64,000 nt of DNA from Symbiopectobacterium purcellii_A (GCF_052050035.1 NZ_CP189882.1:4216001-4280000); one strand, 5' to 3'; numbered from the stretch's first letter, positions 9,382 through 19,667 are shown. The notes: a model not told the origin generated them from the sequence alone. Numbers and translations: made by a program.

Positions 9382-9484
9382 CAATCCTGAAGCAGTTGGT
9401 CAATAAGTTCGTTGCTGATAGGCATTTTTTGTCCTCTGAAGGTTTTCCTCAAAATGCCATTTACACAGATCTTTTTACACTCTC

Positions 9485-9854
9485 GGCGTTATTGTTGCCC
9501 CCGCTATTTATTGCTCTTTATTATATACCAATCGGTATTCTTCGGTTTATCGCTCATTTCAATGTCGCTATTCTCTCATTTTAATAAATATTATCGTTGA
9601 CTGTTTTAATTATGTTGATGTCATGCTCGAATATTGATAACAAGCTGGTTTGATTATGTAGGCGTGTAATTTGGTGGTTGCGGGAAGTATTAGGGAATTA
9701 TCATTTCATGATCGAGTTAAAGTAATTACTCTGCTAAGGGCGTAGTATTTCAAAAATCAGCGTTATTGCACGTCGTATACCATGATTAAAAGCCATGATG
9801 GTGTAATGCGCTGTGAATATGTTGTGACAATATTATTGAATAAAGGAATATATC
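9485..9854 (+). promoter_or_regulatory. Leader of second flavocytochrome gene
   Basis: 370 bp of AT-rich non-coding DNA. The part from about 9755 resembles the leader of the first paralogue. Shine-Dalgarno AAAGGAATA lies just before the ATG at 9855. No clear promoter hexamers or operator could be assigned. Confidence 0.4.
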
Positions 9855-9995
9855 ATGAAAAGAAAGGTGCTGTTATTCAGTGCGCTGGCACTTGCTTTTT
9901 CTTCAATGGCGCAAAGTGAAAACCGGGAATCTACCGATCTGGTTATCATTGGTGCCGGTGGGGCGGGCATGTCCGCTGCCATTGAAGCGCACAAC

Positions 9996-10184
9996 GGCTT
10001 TGTTGAATAATTTAAGATACTGATTTATATAAGCATTATAAAATTTCAACGACTAATTTTTCCTCTCGGAATGCTTTTTATTGTGCTAACTATTTGATTT
10101 GTCGTTCTAACAAAATACATTCTCTGTAAATGCATTCTAACTAAAGAAGATGTAAATCAAACGGTTAAATTATTCAACAAAGCC
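9996..10184 (+). mobile_element. MITE2 subtype A at a deletion junction
   Basis: 189 bp, complete termini but non-matching flanks (left codon ~47, right codon ~205 of the flavocytochrome gene). Confidence 0.92.
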
Positions 10185-10334
10185 CCATTGATGCCAAGAA
10201 GGTAATGATCACTGCTGGCGGATTTGGTGCCAACTTTGACATGATTAAACACTACGATCCCAAACTGGTCGGTTTTAAAACGACGAATGCGCCATGCTCG
10301 TTAGGTGAAGGGGTTAAAATGGCGGAAAGTATTA

Positions 10335-11214
10335 TAGCTAAACGACTTAATTTTGATTACATTATTTAAATGAGCTATTCAATTGATTTTAGACGTAAAG
10401 TGATATCTACACGGAAAAACGAAGGGTTGAGTATCCGAGAAACAGCGAAGCAATTTCGGATTGGCCCTGCCTCTGTATCGCGTTGGATTAATCAAATAGA
10501 GTCAAAAGCATCGACCACGCGTCAGCGAAAGATCGATAAATCCGAGTTGATAAAAGATGTTGAACAATATCCAGATGCTTACCAAAAAGAACGTGCAGAG
10601 CGTTTTGGCGTTTGTCAGAAGGCCATTTGGCAAGCGCTTAAAAAGCTGGGATTGACCTATAAAAAAAACTCTACGTCATCCGAAAGCCGACGAAAACGCC
10701 CGGCAGGGATTTCAACAAAAAAAACAACAGTATGAAAAAGAAGGTAAACCTATTGTTTTTATTGATGAAAGTGGTTTTTCACACGATGCCCCACGGACTC
10801 ACGGCTATTCCCCAAAAGGTCAACGGTGTTTTGGCCTGAAGAACTGGGGAGCTAGGGGAAGAACAAATGTTATCGGCGCTTTATTAGGCACAACGCTGTT
10901 TGCTATCGGATTATTTGATATCAATATTAACAGCGATGTTTTCTATGCCTGGGTCACACAAGTCCTTATCCCAGTACTCCCTAAAAACAGTGTAATCATG
11001 ATGGACAATGCCACTTTTCACAAAAAACATAATATTCAACAAGTCATCATCGATGCAGGGTATATGGTGGAGTATTTGCCTACATATTCGCCAGATCTTA
11101 ACCCAATTGAGCATAAATGGGCACAAGCAAAAAGCAAAAAAAGAGAGATGGGTTGCGATACAGAGAGTTTGTTCTCAGTCCATATGGTGTAATCAAAATT
11201 AAGTCGCTTGGCTA
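10335..11214 (+). mobile_element. IS630-family element, 880 bp, A8 form
   Basis: TA at 10333-10334 and 11215-11216. Helix-turn-helix half 10370-10735; DDE half runs to the stop at 11192 (SLFSVHMV). The eight-A run at ~10661-10670 puts the halves in different frames. Confidence 0.93.
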
Positions 11215-11245
11215 TAACGCCAAGCTGGTGGATATGGAATATATA

Positions 11246-11337
11246 TAGCCAACCGACTTAAAAATGATTACATCCTATGCCCTGATATGCGGCAAAGAAG
11301 CATAGCTGGCTGTTATCAAAATAATGTCGCTTGGCTA
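11246..11337 (-). mobile_element. MITE1 in flavocytochrome paralogue 2
   Basis: 92 bp with TA at 11244-11245 and 11338-11339. Confidence 0.93.
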
Positions 11338-11988
11338 TACAGATTCACCCAACCACCGTCCCCGGAAAAGGCATTCTAATCACGGAGGGGGTTCGCGGTG
11401 ATGGTGCTATTTTAGTCAATGAACAAGGGAAACGTTTTATTAATGAGTTGCTAACGCGCGATGTGGTTTCGCAAAATATTTTAAAACAACCCAATGCGCA
11501 TGCTTACGTGATATTTAATGACGCGCTGGTAAAACAGAACAAAACCATTGATACCTATTTTAAACAGAAACTGGTGTTTGAAGGTGATTCTGTTGAGGCA
11601 CTTGCCACTGCCATTAAGATGGATCCCAAACAACTGTCTGCCACGCTCGCCGCTTATACGGGCTATGCGAAAGCGAAAAAAGACACCGAGTTTGGCCGTG
11701 AAAGCTTTAAGCAAACCTTGGATAGCGGAAAGTATTACGCCATTGAAGTGACGCCGGGTATCCACCACACCATGGGTGGTATCGCCATCAACACCAAAGC
11801 GCAGGTGGTCGATAACCAAGGCAAGGTGATCCCGAACTTGTTTGCAGCCGGTGAAGCGGCGGGTGGGGTGCACGGCGCTAATCGCCTAGGGGGGAACTCA
11901 CTGGCAGATATCGTGACCTTTGGCCGTATCGGTGCTGATGAAGCGGTGAAAGAAATTAAAGCCGGTCATTAAGCATCACTCAACGCAG

Positions 11989-12017
11989 CGCCTGTGACTG
12001 AGTTCACAGGCGTTTTT
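11989..12017 (+). terminator. Rho-independent terminator after flavocytochrome paralogue 2
   Basis: Perfect stem CGCCTGTGA/TCACAGGCG followed by TTTTT. The stem resembles the hairpin after the FMN-binding gene. Confidence 0.85.
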
Positions 12018-12176
12018 GTGTGTTCTTGCGTTCAGCGCTGTAGCTGGAAGAATAATCGCTGTTAAACTTTGTCACAAAAGCTTTTTCTGCTGCGCAGTGC
12101 GTAGCGGCGAGCGCTAACTTATAATGCCCGGGTTGTTACCAATACCGTAACCGTTATTTATTTAAGACGTTGAATA

Positions 12177-13130
12177 ATGATTAAAAAACATAAGTTTTCT
12201 CTGCTTGCATTGCTGTTGCTGTCCACACAGATGACATTCACCCCCTCCGTCTTGGCGAAAACGGCTGCTCCCGCCATTGCCAGTACACATCAGGAGATCG
12301 CATCAGGTAGCGCGATGGTGGTCGATCTGCGTGATAATAAGGTGCTTTATTCCGCCAATCCGGATGTTGTGGTGCCTATCGCCTCTGTCACCAAACTGAT
12401 GACGGCGCTGGTGGTGCTGGATGCGAATTTGCCGTTGGATGAAGTTATCTCGGTCGATATCAGCCACACACCGGAAATGAATGGGGTTTATTCGCGCGTT
12501 CGTTTGAACAGTCAGATCAGCCGCCGCGACATGCTGTTATTGGCCTTGATGTCCTCCGAAAACCGCGCTGCTGCCAGTCTGGCAAACCACTATCCGGGAG
12601 GCTATCAGGCGTTTATCGCCGCGATGAACGCCAAGGCCAAAGCGCTGGGCATGACGCACACCCGCTATGTGGAACCGACGGGGCTGTCGATTAACAACGT
12701 CTCTACCGCGCGCGATCTGGTCAAATTACTGATTGCCAGCAAGCAATATCCGCTGCTGAGCCAACTGAGCACCACGCAGGAGAAAACTGCCACCTTCACC
12801 AATCCGGGCTATAGCCTGCCGTTTCGCAATACCAATCATCTGGTCTACAAAAATGACTGGGACATTCAGTTGACCAAAACCGGGTTTACGAATCAGGCGG
12901 GACATTGTCTGGTCATGCGTACCGTGATCAACCAGAAACCGGTAGCGCTGGTCGTACTGGACGCATTCGGTAAATACACCCATTTTGCGGACGCCAACCG
13001 TCTGCGTCGCTGGATGGAAACCGGGCAGGTAACCGCAGTACCGGATGACGCGTTGAGCTATAAAAAGCAAAAAGCGCTCGCCTCACGTGCACCGGGTCAA
13101 GTGGCTCGGGTTACAACAGATATTGAATAA
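12177..13130 (+). CDS. pbpG: D-alanyl-D-alanine endopeptidase, penicillin-binding protein 7
   Basis: 317 aa, the usual length for PBP7. Signal peptide (hydrophobic LLALLLLSTQ, cleavage near VLA-K). Peptidase S11 signature motifs are complete: S70-V-T-K73, S127-E-N129 and K234-T-G236. It cleaves DD-crosslinks of peptidoglycan in the periplasm during remodelling. Gene order pbpG then bglX matches E. coli, where dld lies between; dld is absent here. A -10-like TATAAT is at 12120-12125, without a good -35. No lesions seen. Confidence 0.92.
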   Translation: MIKKHKFSLLALLLLSTQMTFTPSVLAKTAAPAIASTHQEIASGSAMVVDLRDNKVLYSANPDVVVPIASVTKLMTALVVLDANLPLDEVISVDISHTPEMNGVYSRVRLNSQISRRDMLLLALMSSENRAAASLANHYPGGYQAFIAAMNAKAKALGMTHTRYVEPTGLSINNVSTARDLVKLLIASKQYPLLSQLSTTQEKTATFTNPGYSLPFRNTNHLVYKNDWDIQLTKTGFTNQAGHCLVMRTVINQKPVALVVLDAFGKYTHFADANRLRRWMETGQVTAVPDDALSYKKQKALASRAPGQVARVTTDIE

Positions 13131-13157
13131 CGCGTTTTAACGCTGCCGCTTTGTAGT

Positions 13158-13190
13158 AACCCCCGACGAACTTTCCCTCCGTCGGGGGTT
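13158..13190 (+). terminator. Hairpin between pbpG and the GST pseudogene
   Basis: Ten-bp perfect stem AACCCCCGAC/GTCGGGGGTT. No T-tract on the + side. Located between convergent genes, so it may serve both. Confidence 0.65.
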
Positions 13191-13202
13191 GGCTCCTCGC
13201 CG

Positions 13203-13979
13203 TCAGGCGCGAAAATCCGCTACGACAACCCGCTTACCGTTATCGGTGACTTCATCTTCGTGTGCCGGCTCGCGCCAGGTTTCAGCCAACGCGCTGGTGT
13301 ACCAGTTCTGCATGGCCGGTTGCCCTAACAGATGCTGGCAGTATAGCCAAGCGACATTATTTTGATAACAGCCAGCTATGCTTCTTTGCCGCATATCAGG
13401 GCATAGGATGTAATCATTTTTAAGTCGGTTGGCTATAGCTGTTTACTGCGGGTGAAACCGGCAATAGGTTTGAATGCGAAACACCACAGGTGCGAAAAAA
13501 GCATCCACGGCGCTGAAAGTATTTCCTGCCAGAAACGGCCCACCAAAACGAGTAAGACATTCCGTCCAGAGTACATCGAGACGAGCCAACTCATCGCGCA
13601 ATGCCGCTGATATCTCCGGTAACGCAACACGTACCCCACAGCTCATTGAACACTGGTTGCGCAATGCGGTAAAACCCGAATGCATTTCCGCTGACGCACA
13701 GCGAGCCCAGGTGCGCGCTTTACTCTCTTCGGGCCACACGCCGCGGTGGCGTTCAGCCAGGTATTCAACGATCGCCAGTGAATCCCACACCACGTGCTGA
13801 TCATCGGCCAGACAGGGCACTTTAGCCGTCGGAGAAAAGGCTTTTAAGGCGGTTTGTACCGCACCGGTGCTAAAGGGGGTCAACTGTTCGGTAAAAGGAA
13901 TATCCAGTGCTGCCATCAATACCCAAGGGCGCAGTGACCAGGACGAATAGTTTTTATTGGCGATATGCAATTGATTCAT
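13203..13979 (-). pseudogene. Glutathione S-transferase family protein, broken
   Basis: Starts MNQLHIANKNYSSWSLRPWV, the N-terminal thioredoxin-fold GST domain, continues through KVPCLADDQHVVWDSLAIVE (glutathione-site region) and into the C-terminal helical domain. A frameshift causes a stop (FHPQ*) near 13445, and immediately beyond it MITE1 is inserted. The last 40-odd codons (CQHLLGQPAMQNWY... to VVADFRA) follow on the other side. Two lesions make this a pseudogene. Start chosen at the conserved MNQLHIANKNYSSWS, not the upstream in-frame ATG. Confidence 0.85.
13344..13435 (+). mobile_element. MITE1 in GST gene
   Basis: 92 bp, TA at 13342-13343 and 13436-13437. Confidence 0.93.
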
Positions 13980-14231
13980 CGTTAGTGATGCTCCAGGCAG
14001 TTGAGCGGTGGGAGATAGCAGTAGGAGTATCATGAAATGCGCCTAATGACACGCGGCAGATGAGAGATGGCGCAGGATTGCGTAATTCTTTCAGTTTTTA
14101 CTAAAGACAATCAGAACAAATACATTATGATTACGCGCTGGATATTTTGACGACGTTACCGACGTCATTTTCAAACCTCACAGGCGCTCCCCGATGACGT
14201 GGAGTGCGGCATGCTTGGGCTAGAATAACGA

Positions 14232-16547
14232 ATGAAATGGCTTACCTCTTTGACGATTGCGATTGGCCTGGCCTGCGCGCCGGCCGGAGCGCAACTGAAC
14301 AATACTGCGCCTGTTGCGGCACAAAGTAATGCTGCACATCAGGCGCAGCGTGATGCCTTTGTCTCCGATCTGCTGCGTAAAATGACCACTGACGAAAAAA
14401 TTGGGCAATTACGCCTGATCAGTGTGGGTACCGATAACCCGAAACACGTGATCCGCGAGATGATCAGGGACGGGCAGGTGGGCGCGATTTTCAACACGGT
14501 AACGCGTCAGGACATCAGAGCGATGCAAGATCAGGTGATGGAACTGAGTCGCCTGAAAATTCCTCTGTTTTTTGCCTACGATGTGGTGCACGGTCATCGA
14601 ACCATTTTCCCGATTGCACTGGGGCTAGCCTCTTCCTGGGACATGAACAACATCGCCAAAAGCGCTCGTGTCTCCGCCTATGAAGCCACCGAAGACGGAC
14701 TGAACATGACCTGGGCGCCGATGGTGGATATCACCCGCGATCCGCGTTGGGGACGGGTATCGGAAGGCTTTGGTGAAGACACCTGGCTGACCAGCCAGAT
14801 TGCCCGCGTGGTAGTGAAAGCATTTCAGGGCGAGGCCCCGACCGACAGGCATTCACTGATGACCAGCGTCAAACACTTTGCCCTTTATGGTGCGGTGGAA
14901 GGCGGACGCGACTACAACACGGTGGACATGAGTCCTCAGCGTATGTTTCAGGATTATTTGCCACCCTACAAAGCGGCAATTGACGCAGGCAGTGGCGGGG
15001 TAATGGTTGCCCTGAACTCGATTAATGGCGTGCCTGCAACCGCCAATCGCTGGTTGTTGAAAGATTTACTGCGCGATCAGTGGAAATTCCAGGGGATTAC
15101 CATCACCGATCACGGTGCAATTAAAGAGCTGATGAAACACGGTGTGGCGAGCGACCCTCTTGACGCATCGCGTATTGCTATGAAATCCGGCATCGCGATG
15201 AGCATGAGCGATGAATACTTTGTCAAGTACCTGCCTGAGTTGGTGAAAAGCGGCGCTATCACGGCGCAAGAGCTGGATGAAGCTTGCCGCCAGGTGCTGA
15301 ACGTGAAGTATGACATGGGACTGTTTGCCGATCCTTACCGTATGCTGGGTGCTGCCAGCAGCGATCCGGTGGATACCAATGCGGAAAGCCGTTTACATCG
15401 CGCCGAGGCGCGTGACGTTGCCAAACGCAGTCTGGTATTGCTGAAAAACCGCCTCAACATTCTGCCGCTGAAAAAATCGGGCGTGATTGCGGTGGTGGGG
15501 CCGTTGGCGGACAGCAAGCTCGATACGATGGGCAGTTGGTCTGCGGCTGGCTTAGCGCGCCAAACGGTAACCGTGTATCGCGGTATTCGTACGGCAGTGG
15601 GTAATGAGGCGACGGTTTTCTACGCTAAAGGCGCTAATGTCAGTAATCACAAAGGCATTATCGATTTCCTGAATCAATATGAAGATGCGGTGCAGGTTGA
15701 CCCGCGTTCACCGCAAGCGATGATTGATGAAGCGGTGGCGGTGGCGAAAAAATCTGATGTAGTGGTTGCGGTCGTCGGTGAAGCGGCCGGTATGGCGCAC
15801 GAAGCTTCCAGCCGTTCCAACATTGATTTACCCCAGAGTCAGCGCGATCTTATCGCCGCACTCAAAGACACCGGCAAGCCGTTGGTGCTGGTGCTGATGA
15901 ACGGTCGACCGCTGGCGCTGGTGCGTGAAGATCAGCAAGCGGACGCGCTGTTGGAAACCTGGTTTAGCGGTACGGAAGGGGGCAATGCGATCGCCGATGT
16001 CCTGTTCGGTGACTATAATCCGTCAGGTAAGTTGCCGATGTCCTTCCCGCGTTCTGTTGGGCAAATTCCGATTTATTACAACCATTTACCTTCCGGTCGT
16101 CCGTATACGCCGGAAAATCCCGGCAAGTACACGTCGCATTACTACGACGAAGCGAATGGTCCGCTCTATCCGTTTGGCTACGGCTTGAGTTACACCACTT
16201 TCAGCGTGTCGGATGTGAGCATGTCCAGTCCGCTGATGAAACGTAACGGCAGCGTGAACGCGAGCGTAACGGTCACCAACACCGGTAAGCGCGCAGGCGA
16301 AACCGTGGTGCAGCTCTACTTGCACGATGTCGTCGCGTCTATCAGCCGTCCGGTCAAGGAACTGCGCGGTTACGAGAAGGTGATGCTGCAACCGGGCGAA
16401 AGCCGTGTTATCAGCTTTACCATCACGGAAGATGATCTGAAGTTCTACAATGCGCAAATGCAGCAGGTTGTCGAACCGGGCAAATTTGAGGTATTTATTG
16501 GTCTGGATTCGCAACGAGTGAAACAGCAGAGATTTTCGCTGCTCTGA
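14232..16547 (+). CDS. bglX: Periplasmic beta-glucosidase (glycoside hydrolase family 3)
   Basis: 771 aa, close to the E. coli length. Signal peptide MKWLTSLTIAIGLACAPAGA. Family 3 N-terminal barrel contains DVVHGHRTIFP, WAPMVDITRDPRWGRVSEGF, and the nucleophile Asp in the ITITDHGAIKELMKHG segment (about residue 292). Then the C-terminal alpha/beta domain (SLVLLKNRLNILPLKKSG) and a fibronectin III-like tail ending QQRFSLL. It hydrolyses beta-linked gluco-oligosaccharides in the periplasm. Complete and uninterrupted, unlike both neighbours. The 198 bp upstream of 14232 hold no gene. Confidence 0.95.
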   Translation: MKWLTSLTIAIGLACAPAGAQLNNTAPVAAQSNAAHQAQRDAFVSDLLRKMTTDEKIGQLRLISVGTDNPKHVIREMIRDGQVGAIFNTVTRQDIRAMQDQVMELSRLKIPLFFAYDVVHGHRTIFPIALGLASSWDMNNIAKSARVSAYEATEDGLNMTWAPMVDITRDPRWGRVSEGFGEDTWLTSQIARVVVKAFQGEAPTDRHSLMTSVKHFALYGAVEGGRDYNTVDMSPQRMFQDYLPPYKAAIDAGSGGVMVALNSINGVPATANRWLLKDLLRDQWKFQGITITDHGAIKELMKHGVASDPLDASRIAMKSGIAMSMSDEYFVKYLPELVKSGAITAQELDEACRQVLNVKYDMGLFADPYRMLGAASSDPVDTNAESRLHRAEARDVAKRSLVLLKNRLNILPLKKSGVIAVVGPLADSKLDTMGSWSAAGLARQTVTVYRGIRTAVGNEATVFYAKGANVSNHKGIIDFLNQYEDAVQVDPRSPQAMIDEAVAVAKKSDVVVAVVGEAAGMAHEASSRSNIDLPQSQRDLIAALKDTGKPLVLVLMNGRPLALVREDQQADALLETWFSGTEGGNAIADVLFGDYNPSGKLPMSFPRSVGQIPIYYNHLPSGRPYTPENPGKYTSHYYDEANGPLYPFGYGLSYTTFSVSDVSMSSPLMKRNGSVNASVTVTNTGKRAGETVVQLYLHDVVASISRPVKELRGYEKVMLQPGESRVISFTITEDDLKFYNAQMQQVVEPGKFEVFIGLDSQRVKQQRFSLL

Positions 16548-16563
16548 TACCCGTAGTGCACTC

Positions 16564-16591
16564 ACGATCCTCGGCGCTTGCCGGGGATCGT
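16564..16591 (+). terminator. Terminator-like hairpin after bglX
   Basis: Stem ACGATCCTCGG/CCGGGGATCGT with a short loop, followed by a weak T-containing tail. Confidence 0.65.
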
Positions 16592-16615
16592 CTTCGCATG
16601 ATTGGCGTGACGGTT

Positions 16616-16723
16616 TCAACCGCCGTGAACCAGAATGATATAGCCAACCAGCATCAGACCGCTGATCCCGCCTAACGTCATCAATGAGAACACGCCGATC
16701 ATGGCGATTTTGCCGAAATTCAT
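16616..16723 (-). CDS. yohO: Small membrane protein, YohO-like
   Basis: 35 aa: MNFGKIAMIGVFSLMTLGGI then SGLMLVGYIILVHGG. Almost entirely hydrophobic, one probable transmembrane helix. The pattern (KI..IGV..LFM.LGGI.G.ML.GY) matches E. coli YohO, also 35 aa and encoded in the same chromosomal neighbourhood as bglX/pbpG. Shine-Dalgarno AAAGGATA 7 bases before the ATG. The molecular function is not known. Symbol assigned by recalled similarity, not a search. Confidence 0.7.
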   Translation of the reverse strand: MNFGKIAMIGVFSLMTLGGISGLMLVGYIILVHGG

Positions 16724-17030
16724 AAAGTTATCCTTTTGTTAATCGCCATAAGTTATAAAGCCTATCACTTATGAAACAAGCGGCCTGCGCGATTTACGGT
16801 GTCAACCCAGCCATAAACCCAGCAACAGATAACCACCAAACAGCATCAAAATAGCCCTTGCGCCGCGTTCAATCAGATAAAGGTAGCGTTGCAACGTCTG
16901 CTGTATCCGTTGTTGTCCTATCGTTGCGGCTAATGCGATATCCCACAGTAATACCACGCTGAACATCCATACGCCGCTGACGGCTTGCTGTGTCAGCGTG
17001 ACGGATGGGCCAAGAATACTGGCCATCAGG

Positions 17031-17219
17031 GGCTTTGTTGAATAATTTAACCGTTTGATTTACATCTTCTTTAGGTAGAATGCATGTACAGAGACTGTAT
17101 TTTGTTAGAACGACAAATCAAGTAGTTAGCACAATAAAAAGCATTACGGCTGGAAAACTTAGTTGTTGAAGTGTTATAATAATTATGTAAATCAGCATGT
17201 TAAATTATTCAACAAAGCC
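17031..17219 (-). mobile_element. MITE2 subtype B in LysE gene
   Basis: 189 bp; target duplication GCCATCAGG. Confidence 0.95.
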
Positions 17220-17286
17220 GCCATCAGGCTGATATAAAACAGCATATTTTTTGGGTTAAGCAACGAGTACCCCAGCCCGAGTAGTA

Positions 17287-17378
17287 TAGCCAAGCGACAT
17301 TATTTTGATAACAGCCAGCTATGCTTCTTTGCCGCATATCAGGGCATAGGATGTAATCATTTTTAAGTCGGTTGGCTA
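17287..17378 (+). mobile_element. MITE1 in LysE gene (first)
   Basis: 92 bp; TA at 17285-17286 and 17379-17380. Confidence 0.93.
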
Positions 17379-17480
17379 TAACTGATGTGACAGTGAGGGC
17401 AGGCGCTGCGTATCCGTGGCCGTCAGTGCGGTGGTTCGTGCCGAACTGCGCACGAGCTGTGAACCGATCCACAGCAGATA

Positions 17481-17572
17481 TAGCTAAGCGACATTATTTT
17501 GATAACAGCCAGCTATGCTTCTTTGCCATATATCAGGGCATCGGCTGTAATCATTTTTAAGTCGGTTGGCTA
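17481..17572 (+). mobile_element. MITE1 variant in LysE gene (second)
   Basis: 92 bp with TAGCTAAGCG start and the CATCGGCTGTAATC variant body, also found at 46703; TA at 17479-17480 and 17573-17574. Confidence 0.93.
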
Positions 17573-17803
17573 TACAGCGCCCCGGCGAGTTGCAGCAGAA
17601 TAAAAAGCGGTGGCATTTGCTGAATAGCTGCACCGCCCATCATGGCCAGCAGGATATAGCCGTCGTTGCCCAGCGCGATGCCAACACCAATCCCGATACT
17701 GCCGCGCAGGCGGTGGCGCAGCGCGAAGGCCGCCAGCGGCTTTGTTGAATAAATCGAACTTTCAGGGGATCGCCGGATCAGAGCACTATCATCGCTCCCG
17801 ATA

Positions 17804-17895
17804 TAGCCAAGCGACATTATTTTGATAACAGCCAGCTATGCTTCTTTGCCGCATATCAGGGCATAGGATGTAATCATTTTTAAGTCGGTTGGCTA
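17804..17895 (+). mobile_element. MITE1 in IS903 leader
   Basis: 92 bp at TA of CGATAGCAG, 12 bp before the transposase ATG. Confidence 0.94.
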
Positions 17896-18220
17896 TAGCA
17901 GCTCCCCATGGCAAAGCAAAAGTTTAAAATCACCAACTGGCCCACCTACAACAAAGCACTCAGACAACGCGGCTCCCTGACGGTCTGGCTTGATGAGTCG
18001 GCCATCGCTGCATGGACTGACAGTTCTTCGCCTGAAGGTCGTGGTCGGCCGCTTTACTACACCGATATGGCTGTTACCACGGTTTTGATGATAAAGCGCG
18101 TGTTTAACCTGTCGCTCCGGGCATTACAGGGCTTTGTCGACTCGGTTTTTACACTGATGAGCCTGCCACTGCGCTGCCCGGACTACTCTCTGGTCAGTCG
18201 GCGGGCAAAAACCGTCAGTA

Positions 18221-19298
18221 TAGCCAAGCGACTTAATTTTGATTGCACCATATGGACTGAGAACAAACTCTCTGTATCGCAACCCATCTCTCTTTTTTTG
18301 CTTTTTGCTTGTGCCCATTTATGCTCAATTGGGGCTTTGTTGAATAATTTAAGATACTGATTTATATAAGCATTATAAAATTTCAACGACTAATTTTTCC
18401 TCTCGGAATGCTTTTTATTGTGCTAACTATTTGATTTGTCGTTCTAACAAAATACATTCTCTGTAAATGCATTCTAACTAAAGAAGATGTAAATCAAACG
18501 GTTAAATTATTCAACAAAGCCCTCAATTGGGTTAAGATCTGGCGAATATGTAGGCAAATACTCCACCATATACCCTGCATCGATGATGACTTGTTGAATA
18601 TCATGTTTTTTGTGAAAAGTGGCATTGTCCATCATGATTACACTGTTTTTAGGGAGTACTGGGATAAGGACTTGTGTGACCCAGGCATAGAAAACATCGC
18701 TGTTAATATTGATATCAAATAATCCGATAGCAAACAGCGTTGTGCCTAATAAAGCGCCGATAACATTTGTTCTTCCCCTAGCTCCCCAGTTCTTCAGGCC
18801 AAAACACCGTTGACCTTTTGGGGAATAGCCGTGAGTCCGTGGGGCATCGTGTGAAAAACCACTTTCATCAATAAAAACAATAGGTTTACCTTCTTTTTCA
18901 TACTGTTGTTTTTTTTGTTGAAATCCCTGCCGGGCGTTTTCGTCGGCTTTCGGATGACGTAGAGTTTTTTTTATAGGTCAATCCCAGCTTTTTAAGCGCT
19001 TGCCAAATGGCCTTCTGACAAACGCCAAAACGCTCTGCACGTTCTTTTTGGTAAGCATCTGGATATTGTTCAACATCTTTTATCAACTCGGATTTATCGA
19101 TCTTTCGCTGACGCGTGGTCGATGCTTTTGACTCTATTTGATTAATCCAACGCGATACAGAGGCAGGGCCAATCCGAAATTGCTTCGCTGTTTCTCGGAT
19201 ACTCAACCCTTCGTTTTTCCGTGTAGATATCACTTTACGTCTAAAATCAATTGAATAGCTCATTTAAATAATGTAATCAAAATTAAGTCGTTTAGCTA
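18221..19298 (-). mobile_element. IS630-family element with nested MITE2
   Basis: TA at 18219-18220 and 19299-19300, flanks match the IS903 gene. A8 form; MITE2 at 18333-18521 interrupts the DDE half at the NPIEHK codons. Confidence 0.93.
18333..18521 (+). mobile_element. MITE2 subtype A in IS630
   Basis: 189 bp; target duplication CTCAATTGG. Confidence 0.95.
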
Positions 19299-19667
19299 TA
19301 TCAGCATAAAAACGCCAACGCGTGGTGAAATCTCGCATCTGGTCATCGACAGTACCGGTCTGAAGGTCTTTGGCGAAGGTGAATGGAAAGTCAGGCAGCA
19401 TGGGGCTGACAGACGAAGAGTGTGGCGCAAGCTTCATCTGGCAGCAGACAGTGCGACGCATGAGATTATCTGTGCCGACTTATCGCTCAGCGGAACGACA
19501 GATGCGCAGGCACTGCCGGGCCTGATTAACCAAACCCACCGAAAAATCAGGGAAGTGTCAGCAGACGGTGCTTATGACGCCCGTTACTGCCACGATGCGT
19601 TGCTAAGAAAGAAAATCAGGCCCCTTATCCCGCCGCGAAGCGGAGCCAAATACTGGCCGGACAAGTA

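Larger units (their letters stand above)
5357..9484 (-). mobile_element. IS256 copy B, carrying a nest of other elements
   Basis: Termini GAGTCTGTAAAG (5357) and CACTCTC (9484). An 8-bp target duplication GGCGTTAT lies at 5349-5356 and 9485-9492. The transposase is broken into segments by an ISL2-like IS5 (5956-7585, itself carrying three MITE2), IS630 (7910-8802), MITE1 (8805-8896) and MITE2 (9193-9381). It separates the FMN-binding gene from the second flavocytochrome gene. Confidence 0.93.
9855..11972 (+). pseudogene. Periplasmic flavocytochrome c/fumarate reductase-like flavoprotein, broken (paralogue 2)
   Basis: Close paralogue of the gene at 3380, with the same signal peptide (MKRKVLLFSALALAFSSMAQ) and GAGGAG FAD motif. 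Three elements break it. MITE2 at 9996-10184 has no target duplication and about 157 codons are missing beside it, so a deletion ended there. IS630 (10335-11214) and MITE1 (11246-11337) each have a clean TA duplication. The remaining 3' half (from 11340) is in frame and keeps GGVHGANRLGGNSLAD, ending KEIKAGH. The 213-aa open frame starting at 11331 is only this remnant fused to MITE1 sequence. Confidence 0.85.

Noticed and set aside
9485..9854. FNR- or CRP-like half sites before the second flavocytochrome gene
   Set aside because: Only partial, asymmetric matches (e.g. TGTGAATATGTTGTGA); too weak to report as operators.
13474..13800. 108-codon frame on the + strand
   Set aside because: Antisense shadow of the GST pseudogene.
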